Positions 1 to 4,950 of a stretch of DNA of 8,464 nt are shown here, in pieces. The translations under genes and the position numbers were made by a program. How positions within the stretch are numbered: the first letter of the stretch is position 1; every line of letters begins with the position of its first letter. Below the pieces are notes generated by a model. That model saw only the letters and a program-made list of their open reading frames with translations, was not told the origin of the DNA and did no database searches. Origin of the DNA: an uncultured Eubacteriales bacterium (GTDB taxonomy: Bacteria; Bacillota_A; Clostridia; Oscillospirales; Oscillospiraceae); assembly GCA_900319835.1 (NCBI GenBank), contig ONPY01000092.1:1-8464 (forward strand). The letters are read 5' to 3'.

Positions 1-145
1 GCATAATGATACCTACGTTGATGGCACGTCACAGAGTCAAACGTCCCGCCATAAGCATGGAGGGAGGCACGAAACACATATCCTACGGAGCGGCCTGCCA
101 CGCCGCCGTCTGTCCTTTGCCTTGGAAAACATCGTGATACCTTTG

Positions 146-180
146 ATCCGCACTACACGAGAGTGCGGATTTTGTATTTC
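146..180 (+). terminator. Rho-independent terminator at the left edge
   Basis: A perfect 9-bp inverted repeat (arms 146-154 and 162-170, 7-base loop) is followed directly by the T-rich tract TTTGTATTTC. This is the classic form of an intrinsic terminator on the plus strand. It probably ends a transcript that enters from the left of the window. It separates whatever lies upstream from the small gene at 230. The gene it terminates is not identifiable here. Confidence 0.7.
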
Positions 181-188
181 ACTGTCGA

Positions 189-213
189 AATCCGTTTCAC
201 GGTGAAACGGATT
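189..213. repeat. Near-perfect palindrome upstream of the small membrane protein gene
   Basis: Two 12-base arms (189-200 and 202-213) are exact reverse complements around a single central G. There is no T-run after it, so it does not look like a terminator. It ends 6 bases before the ribosome site (219-224) of the gene starting at 230. It could be a dimeric repressor operator, a recombinase-related site, or an mRNA hairpin that limits ribosome access. Which of these applies cannot be decided from the sequence. Confidence 0.6.
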
Positions 214-229
214 AATGTGGGAGGATAAG

Positions 230-523
230 ATGCTGGATTTGTTCTTAGGGATGCTGGTAGGAAGTCTGGCCTTGGTTCTGGGCTTAGGTGTAGTTCTATT
301 AGGGAAAGACTGTTATGGAGAAGAGAGTTTCATCAATGATTGTAATAGGGAGTATATAGGAATGCCGAGAGAGGAAATTGTTATAGTGAATGGGTGCCGG
401 GTCATAATAAAATATGCAGATGAAGAAAACCCGGAAGCCTTGAATGAAATGAGAGCTTTGCTTGAAAAGCAGAGAATGATACCGAAAAGCCCCTCAAAAT
501 TTGACGATGATGAATCCATTTGA
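230..523 (+). CDS. Small membrane-anchored protein next to a serine recombinase
   Basis: A 97-residue protein of unknown function. I chose ATG 230 because GGGAGG (219-224) sits 5 bases upstream; the in-frame ATG at 215 lies before that site and has none of its own. Residues about 3-26 are strongly hydrophobic (Leu, Val and Gly rich) and should form one membrane segment or an uncleaved signal anchor. The rest is soluble and charged, with a VNGCRVIIKYADE stretch that looks like a short beta-hairpin, then a helix (NPEALNEMRALLEKQ) and an acidic tail. The hairpin-plus-helix pattern faintly recalls the TnpW-type small proteins found beside mobile-element recombinases, but I would not assign it to that family. 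It lies 80 bases upstream of the recombinase on the same strand, with no terminator between, so co-transcription is likely. Its base composition matches the recombinase rather than the GC-rich genes to the right. Confidence 0.65.
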   Translation: MLDLFLGMLVGSLALVLGLGVVLLGKDCYGEESFINDCNREYIGMPREEIVIVNGCRVIIKYADEENPEALNEMRALLEKQRMIPKSPSKFDDDESI

Positions 524-603
524 GATAATAATGATAGAAGTTGTACCTTGAAAAATAAATACAGAAAACAAGGGACATACACAACAAATGAAAGGTGTAT
601 GTT

Positions 604-2196
604 ATGGAAAATAAAAAACGTGTGTATTGCCTTTACCGTGTTTCTACGGTAGGGCAGGTCGAGAAGAACGACATTCCCATGCAGAAACAATACTGCCGAG
701 AATTTGCGGAAGCGCAAAAGGGCTGGCAGATTGAAAAAGAGCTTTACGAAAAAGGCGTCTCCGGTTTTAAGAAATCCGCAAAGGAGCGTGACGCTATCCA
801 AGAGATGCAGGCCGACGCCGTACAGGGCAAATTTGATGTGCTGCTGGTCTTTATGTTTGACCGTCTTGGACGCCGGGATGATGAAACGCCCTTTGTCGTG
901 GAATGGTTTGTAAAGAACAACATCGAGGTATGGAGTGCGATGGAAGGGCAGCAGCGGTTTGATACCCATGTGGACAAGCTGATGAACTACATCCGTTACT
1001 GGCAAGCCTCCGGGGAGAGCATCAAGACCTCCATCCGAGTGAAAACGCGCCTGGAGCAGTTGACCGAGGAAGGGCACTTCACCGGCGGCACGGTTCCTTA
1101 TGGCTATAAGCTGGAGAATCACGGGCGGATCAACAAGCGTAACCGGGAAGTCGGTGATCTTGTGGTTGACCAGGATGCCGCAGAAATTGTCCGCCTAATC
1201 TTTTATAAGTATGTACATGAGGGCTTCGGAGCACAGCGCCTGTGTAAATACCTCGCGGGGATGAACATTTACAAGGAGAACGGCGAAAACTTTCCGAATA
1301 CAACAATCAACCGGATCATCAAAAATGAGCTGTATACAGGCGTTGTACATAACGGAAAAGCCAAGTCCGAAGTGATCCCGGAGCTGCAGATCATTGACCG
1401 GGATACCTACGAGCGAGCGCAGAGAATCATGCAGGGAAGGAGCCAGCATCACAGCGATATTCCCCTCAATCTGAAGGGCAGCGCACTCCTGGTGGGCCGG
1501 ATTTACTGTGGCCACTGCGGAAATCGGCTGACCCTCACGACCAGCGGCAGAAAAACCGTGCATAAGGACGGCAGCGTTACCCATGAGCTGCGCCCAAGGT
1601 ATGCTTGCCACTATAAGCCCAGGCATCCGGGCAAATGCGACGGACAATCCGCCTACGGAGTGAAGAAGCTGGACGGCATAGTGGATCAGATCGTGCGCGA
1701 GCAATTACAGCGGATCAAAACAAGCCCGAATACAGATCTGGTTCTGGAACAGCACCAAAAGACGATTGATTTGGCGGAAGTCAGATTAAAAATGGCGAAA
1801 ACGCAGCTGTCAGAAAAGAGACGGGAGATTGCAGATTATCAGGCTGAAACCATTCGCGTGATCAGAGGAGAAAGCAAATTGAGCCAAGAACTCTTAAATA
1901 TGCTGCTTGAAAAGGCGAGCGAAGAAGAAAAAGAATTGGCTTCGGCTTTGGAAGAGGCACAGCGTACTCTGGATGAGATCATAGAAGATGACGCAAACAG
2001 AGAGACGGTGGAATTTGACCGGCTGTTGAGCTGGGCAGATTTCTATGATACCTGTTCCTTTGAAACCAAGAAAATGTTTATCTCGCAGTTTATCAAGTCT
2101 GTTCGCGTATCGCGGGGCTATAACATCGAGATCGAGTTCAACGTCTCGTTTGACGAGTTCAAAAATCTGAAAGCCAGCGGGAATATGAGCGCATAG
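604..2196 (+). CDS. Large serine recombinase (site-specific integrase)
   Basis: A 530-residue large serine recombinase, which cuts and rejoins DNA at attachment sites through a covalent 5'-phosphoserine to integrate or excise a mobile element. The N-terminal resolvase domain (about 5-150) has the nucleophile in YRVST (Ser14) and the FDRLGRR motif (84-91) with active-site arginines. The recombinase domain follows (about 160-280, starting at GGTVPYGYKL). Next is a zinc ribbon with Cys302, Cys305, Cys335 and Cys345, then a long coiled coil (about 380-460) typical of the synapsis-controlling insertion, and a C-terminal IKSVRVSRGYNIEIEF segment. All hallmark parts are present, so it is probably active. 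ATG 604 is chosen because AAAGGTG (591-597) is well spaced before it; an in-frame GTG at 595 would overlap that site. Such genes usually sit at the end of an integrative element. The gene ends one base before the hairpin shared with the convergent tRNA. No excisionase-like gene is visible nearby. Confidence 0.95.
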   Translation: MENKKRVYCLYRVSTVGQVEKNDIPMQKQYCREFAEAQKGWQIEKELYEKGVSGFKKSAKERDAIQEMQADAVQGKFDVLLVFMFDRLGRRDDETPFVVEWFVKNNIEVWSAMEGQQRFDTHVDKLMNYIRYWQASGESIKTSIRVKTRLEQLTEEGHFTGGTVPYGYKLENHGRINKRNREVGDLVVDQDAAEIVRLIFYKYVHEGFGAQRLCKYLAGMNIYKENGENFPNTTINRIIKNELYTGVVHNGKAKSEVIPELQIIDRDTYERAQRIMQGRSQHHSDIPLNLKGSALLVGRIYCGHCGNRLTLTTSGRKTVHKDGSVTHELRPRYACHYKPRHPGKCDGQSAYGVKKLDGIVDQIVREQLQRIKTSPNTDLVLEQHQKTIDLAEVRLKMAKTQLSEKRREIADYQAETIRVIRGESKLSQELLNMLLEKASEEEKELASALEEAQRTLDEIIEDDANRETVEFDRLLSWADFYDTCSFETKKMFISQFIKSVRVSRGYNIEIEFNVSFDEFKNLKASGNMSA

Positions 2197-2225
2197 AAAA
2201 AGGAAGTCTGTTACCAGACTTCCTT
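2197..2225 (-). terminator. Terminator of tRNA-Ala, abutting the recombinase stop
   Basis: A perfect 11-bp inverted repeat (2200-2210 and 2215-2225, loop TTAC) is followed on the minus strand by TTTTT (2201-2197). It begins 4 bases after the encoded CCA end of the tRNA, so it is the tRNA's terminator. On the plus strand the stem is followed by AAAAT rather than Ts, so it would stop recombinase transcripts less well. The first base after the recombinase stop codon already belongs to this structure. Confidence 0.8.
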
Positions 2226-2229
2226 AAAA

Positions 2230-2306
2230 TGGTGGACTCGAAGGGGATCGAACCCTCGAACCTCACGGATGCGAACCGTGCGCTCTCCCAGCTGAGCTAC
2301 GAGCCC
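2230..2306 (-). tRNA. tRNA-Ala (anticodon CGC)
   Basis: A complete cloverleaf of 77 bases including an encoded CCA (2230-2232). The acceptor stem is GGGCTCG/CGAGTCC with a G3-U70 wobble, the key identity element for alanyl-tRNA synthetase. The D arm is GCTC/GAGC and the anticodon stem CACGG/CCGTG. The loop TTCGCAT gives anticodon CGC (2271-2273), which reads codon GCG. The T arm is GAGGG-TTCGATC-CCCTT, and the discriminator base is A. The variable loop is 6 bases (AGGTTC), one more than usual for this class. It has its own promoter and terminator. A CGC alanine tRNA fits a GC-rich host with many GCG codons. Confidence 0.93.
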
Positions 2307-2337
2307 ATTTGTAACTATTTCATTGGATTTCTTGAGG

Positions 2338-2366
2338 ATTATACCCCAAATCTTACAATTTGTAAA
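2338..2366 (-). promoter_or_regulatory. Promoter of tRNA-Ala
   Basis: On the minus strand, TTTACA (2366-2361) is the -35 box and TATAAT (2343-2338) the -10 box, with a 17-base spacer. This is close to the sigma70/SigA consensus. The -10 box lies about 30 bases upstream of the mature tRNA 5' end, so a short leader would be removed by RNase P. Confidence 0.85.
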
Positions 2367-2407
2367 GAGGGATGCGAACCGCTTGGGTAGCACCTGTGTC
2401 ACCGGAC

Positions 2408-2435
2408 AAAAACGACTGGGCTATTATCTGGCCCA
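2408..2435 (-). terminator. Weak terminator-like hairpin after the tRNA fragment
   Basis: On the minus strand, TGGGC (2435-2431) and GCCCA (2421-2417) can pair around a 9-base loop. After a GTCG spacer comes TTTTT (2412-2408). The stem is short and the T-run is offset by four bases, so termination efficiency is doubtful. If it works, transcripts from the promoter at 2491-2518 would end here, giving an RNA of only about 75 bases. Confidence 0.35.
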
Positions 2436-2463
2436 CATGCGCTCCCAGCTGAGCTACGCCCCC
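2436..2463 (-). pseudogene. Truncated tRNA-like 5' half
   Basis: Reading the minus strand from 2463, the sequence begins like a tRNA: acceptor strand GGGGGCG, T8-A9, then GCTC-AGCTGG-GAGC as a D arm. Seventeen bases (2442-2458) are identical to the D-arm region of the neighbouring tRNA-Ala (2285-2301). After the D arm no anticodon arm, T arm or matching acceptor 3' strand can be folded, and no CCA end follows. I therefore read it as a decayed or split tRNA gene whose 3' half is lost. Its promoter is still intact. Confidence 0.6.
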
Positions 2464-2466
2464 ATG

Positions 2467-2485
2467 AGCTGTCAACTTGACAGCT
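2467..2485. repeat. Palindrome overlapping a predicted transcription start
   Basis: Arms 2467-2475 and 2477-2485 (AGCTGTCAA and TTGACAGCT) are exact reverse complements around a single C. It falls just downstream of the minus-strand -10 box at 2491-2496, where transcription of the tRNA fragment should begin, and ends four bases before the tRNA-like 5' end. It could be an operator, or a 5' hairpin on the leader. On the plus strand it is followed by TTTTG, giving a weak terminator form. Confidence 0.5.
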
Positions 2486-2490
2486 TTTGT

Positions 2491-2518
2491 ATTATAGCAT
2501 ACTTTTCGATTTTGTAAA
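2491..2518 (-). promoter_or_regulatory. Promoter upstream of the truncated tRNA
   Basis: On the minus strand, TTTACA (2518-2513) and a perfect TATAAT (2496-2491) are separated by 16 bases. The arrangement copies that of the intact tRNA-Ala promoter (same -35 and -10 hexamers). It is placed so that transcription would start near 2484 and run into the tRNA-like 5' half. Confidence 0.75.
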
Positions 2519-2530
2519 GAAAAATTTTCA

Positions 2531-2559
2531 TTGATAAAATCGGAATCTTGTAGTATAGT
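2531..2559 (+). promoter_or_regulatory. Promoter of the SRP RNA
   Basis: TTGATA (2531-2536) and TATAGT (2554-2559) are spaced by 17 bases, close to the SigA consensus. The predicted start (about 2565-2567) lies just before the first strand of the SRP RNA terminal helix at 2573. As no strong terminator separates the RNA from dnaX, this promoter may also drive dnaX and the genes after it. It is back to back with the minus-strand promoter at 2491-2518. Confidence 0.8.
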
Positions 2560-2572
2560 ATCACCGTGACTT

Positions 2573-2857
2573 TTGACAAGGCTGCACTAGTTGGGGAGCC
2601 AGCGGTGCCCTGTAACCTGCAATCCGCTACAGCAGGGATGAATTCCCAGCCGAGGATATGTTCTGTGTCGTCTGACCCCGGTAAGCAGCGTTGACGATCC
2701 GGTCTCGCGCAACGGAAACCCGTGAACCATGTCAGGCGGGGAACCGAGCAGCATTAAGCGGTGCTTTTCGTGTGCCGTGAGGCTGCCGGGTCCGAGCCGG
2801 CTGCCGGCGTAACGGACATAGAGCATCTTTCAGAGCTGGGTGTGCAGTCTTGTCAAG
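2573..2857 (+). ncRNA. ffs: Signal recognition particle RNA (large, Bacillus-type)
   Basis: This is the RNA scaffold of the signal recognition particle, which with Ffh targets membrane and secreted proteins to the translocon. The ends pair: 2573-2587 with 2842-2856, 15 bp with a single G-U. The Alu domain carries the conserved UGUAAC (2611-2616) in the CCUGUAACCUGCAAUCCGCU context. Helix 8 shows the GGAA tetraloop (2740-2743) closed by CGG/CCG, with the CAGG and AGCAG sides of the Ffh-binding internal loop and the flanking ACCAUGU and AGCAUUAAGCG. At about 285 bases it is the long form with an Alu domain, as in Bacillus and Clostridia. Exact ends are inferred from the terminal helix. Location just upstream of dnaX is common in Firmicutes. 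Confidence 0.93.
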
Positions 2858-2890
2858 GGTCACTACTTTTATATGTCGGGTGGGAGAACG

Positions 2891-4561
2891 ATGTACCAGG
2901 CGCTTTACCGCAAATGGCGGCCCCAGACCTTCGACGAGGTCGTGGGCCAGCAGCATATCACCGAGACGCTGAAAAACCAGGTGAAGTCCGGCCGCCTCTC
3001 CCACGCCTATATCTTCATCGGCACCCGCGGCACCGGCAAGACCACCTGCGCCAGGATTCTGGCCCGGGCCGTCAACTGTGAGCACCCGGTAAACGGCAAC
3101 CCCTGCGGGACCTGCCGCGCCTGCCGGGGGATCCTGGAGGGCTCGGTGCTGGACGTGGTGGAGCTTGACGCGGCCTCCAACAACAGCGTGGACAATGTCC
3201 GCGCCCTGCGGGAGGAGGCGGTGTTCACCCCGGCCTCCGTGAAGAAGCGCGTGTACATCATCGACGAGGTACACATGCTCTCCACCGCGGCCTTCAACGC
3301 CCTGCTGAAGATCCTGGAGGAGCCGCCCGAGCACCTGATGTTCATCCTGGCCACCACCGAGTTGCAGAAGGTGCCGGCGACTATCCTCTCCCGCTGCCAG
3401 CGCCACAGCTTCAAGCGGATCGACGCCCCGGCCATCGCGGAGTACCTGGAGTATATTGCCAAGCGGGAGGGCTTTACCCTGACCCATGAGGCGGCGGAAC
3501 TGATTGCCCGCCTTGCCGACGGCGGCGTGCGCGACGCGCTGAGCCTGCTGGACCAGTGCTCGGCCAGCGAGACGATCGACCTTGACGCGGTATACAACGC
3601 CATGGGTCTGGCCGGCAACCGCCGTACGGCGGCCATGCTGGACGGAATTCTGGAACACCGGACGGAGAAGGTGCTGCAGGACTTCACGTCCATGTGGATG
3701 GACGGGAAGGACCCGGCCGTGTTGATGACGGAACTGACGGGCCTGCTGCGGGACACCCTGATGATGAAAGTGGCGCCCAGGGGCGGGCAGAGCCTGATCT
3801 CCGGCGCCTATGACAATACGACGCTTCTGAATCTCGCCGGACGCATGACGCAGGAGGAAATTCTCTGCGCCATGGAGACCCTGCAGAATACGCAGACGGT
3901 GATGCGCGGCAGCACAAACCCCAAGACCGCGGCGGAGCTCTGCCTGGTCTCCCTCTGCGACAACACTCTCTCCGAGAGCATCGGCTCTTTGCGGGCGAGA
4001 GTCTCCCGGCTGGAGGAGCAGCTGAAAAATGGCGTTGTCCCCGCGGCTCGGCCCGCATCCCGGGGCGAAGAGCTGCCCCCGCCGCCGGAGGAGGAGTACC
4101 CGGCCCCGGCGGATTACGAGCCCTATGAGGAGGAGCGCCCGGCGGAGGCGTACGCCGTTCCGGTGAGGGAGACGGCCCCGGCGCCTGCGCGCGAGCCGGC
4201 CCCCGCACCTGCGGCGCCGGATCCTCCTGCACCCGTTGCCCCAGCAGAGGAGACGGTGAGCTGGGAGGCGGTCTGCCGGCAGGTGGAGCCGCTGCTGACC
4301 AAGGACATCTCCACCCGCCTGGGCGATCCCAAATCCGTGCGCGGCGCGATGGAAAACGGCGCGCTGCACGTCCGGGTGGTGCCCGGCTTCCTGTACTCGC
4401 GCTTTAACCGCCAGGAAGTGATGGGGAAATTCTCCGCGGCCGCCACGCAGCTTGCCGGGCGCGAGGTACACGCGGTGCTGGAGGAGCTCTCGGACAAGCC
4501 AGCGGAGGCCAAACGCAGCCTGGAGGATCTCAAGGCGTTTAAGGAAGTACACTTTATCTAA
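2891..4561 (+). CDS. dnaX: DNA polymerase III subunit gamma/tau
   Basis: The 556-residue ATPase subunit of the clamp loader, which opens the beta sliding clamp and loads it onto primed DNA; the tau form also bridges polymerase cores and helicase. The start at ATG 2891 gives the canonical MYQALYRKWRP N-terminus and has GGGAG just upstream; an in-frame GTG at 2840 would begin inside the SRP RNA. Walker A is GTRGTGKT (44-51), the zinc module uses Cys63, Cys72, Cys75 and Cys78, Walker B is VYIIDEVHM (121-129), and SRC at 167-169 holds the arginine finger. Domain III follows to about residue 375. Residues about 380-455 form a linker rich in Pro, Ala and Glu, then a C-terminal tau-like domain. I see no run of seven A residues of the E. 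coli slippery type, so a frameshifted gamma form is not evident. It is 34 bases after the SRP RNA and 31 bases before ybaB, in one probable operon. Confidence 0.97.
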   Translation: MYQALYRKWRPQTFDEVVGQQHITETLKNQVKSGRLSHAYIFIGTRGTGKTTCARILARAVNCEHPVNGNPCGTCRACRGILEGSVLDVVELDAASNNSVDNVRALREEAVFTPASVKKRVYIIDEVHMLSTAAFNALLKILEEPPEHLMFILATTELQKVPATILSRCQRHSFKRIDAPAIAEYLEYIAKREGFTLTHEAAELIARLADGGVRDALSLLDQCSASETIDLDAVYNAMGLAGNRRTAAMLDGILEHRTEKVLQDFTSMWMDGKDPAVLMTELTGLLRDTLMMKVAPRGGQSLISGAYDNTTLLNLAGRMTQEEILCAMETLQNTQTVMRGSTNPKTAAELCLVSLCDNTLSESIGSLRARVSRLEEQLKNGVVPAARPASRGEELPPPPEEEYPAPADYEPYEEERPAEAYAVPVRETAPAPAREPAPAPAAPDPPAPVAPAEETVSWEAVCRQVEPLLTKDISTRLGDPKSVRGAMENGALHVRVVPGFLYSRFNRQEVMGKFSAAATQLAGREVHAVLEELSDKPAEAKRSLEDLKAFKEVHFI

Positions 4562-4592
4562 ACAGAAATACCAAAACAGGAGGACACATAAC

Positions 4593-4943
4593 ATGGCAAA
4601 GAGCGGATTTCGCGGTGGATTCCCCGGCGGCGGGAATCAGATGAATATGATGAAGCAGGCTCAGAAAATGCAGCAGGATTTCCTGAAGATGCAGCAGGAG
4701 CTTGAGAGCAAGGAGTTTGAGTTTACCGCAGGCGGCGGCGCGGTGAAGGCCACCATGGTGGGCACCCGCCAGCTTTCCTCCATCGTCATCGACCCCGAGG
4801 TCGTGGATCCCGAGGACGTGGATATGCTGCAGGATCTGGTGCTGACTGCGGTCAACGGCGCCATCAAGCTGGCCGACGACGAGACCAGCAAAGCCATGAG
4901 CAAGCTGCAGGGCGGCCTTGGCGGCTTCCCCGGCCTGTTCTGA
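4593..4943 (+). CDS. ybaB: YbaB/EbfC family nucleoid-associated protein
   Basis: A 116-residue member of the YbaB/EbfC family: small dimeric DNA-binding proteins of the nucleoid, often encoded between dnaX and recR. A Gly-rich N-terminus (FRGGFPGGGNQMN) leads into a long amphipathic helix (NMMKQAQKMQQDFLKMQQELESKEFE). The family core follows, with GGGAVKATMVGTRQLSSIVIDPEVVDPEDVDMLQDLV, and then AVNGAIKLADDETSKAMSKLQGG. AGGAGG (4578-4583) sits 9 bases before ATG 4593. Length and motif order match the family. It follows dnaX by 31 bases and ends 7 bases before the glycoside hydrolase gene, so all three are probably co-transcribed. The usual recR neighbour is absent here. Confidence 0.95.
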   Translation: MAKSGFRGGFPGGGNQMNMMKQAQKMQQDFLKMQQELESKEFEFTAGGGAVKATMVGTRQLSSIVIDPEVVDPEDVDMLQDLVLTAVNGAIKLADDETSKAMSKLQGGLGGFPGLF

Positions 4944-4950
4944 TCGAGAG

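Noticed and set aside
2..202. Two overlapping open frames at the left edge (2-202 and 3-137, plus strand)
   Set aside because: Both run in from outside the window. The longer one passes through the terminator at 146-170; the other stops at 135-137 just before it and is more plausible as a gene end. Neither translation shows a family I recognise, so I do not annotate a gene.
2323..2517. A 64-residue open frame across the tRNA promoter region, plus strand
   Set aside because: It overlaps two minus-strand promoters and the tRNA-like fragment, has no ribosome site, and its translation has no coding character.
4020..4040. Possible programmed frameshift in dnaX giving a gamma form
   Set aside because: The only A-rich run here (GAAAAATGG) lacks the seven-base A AAA AAG slippery heptamer used in E. 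coli, and no strong stimulator hairpin was evident.
2732..4594. A 620-residue open frame on the minus strand opposite dnaX
   Set aside because: This is a shadow of a GC-rich gene. Its translation is low-complexity, rich in Arg, Gly, Ala and His, with no domain, while the plus-strand frame encodes DnaX with all its motifs.
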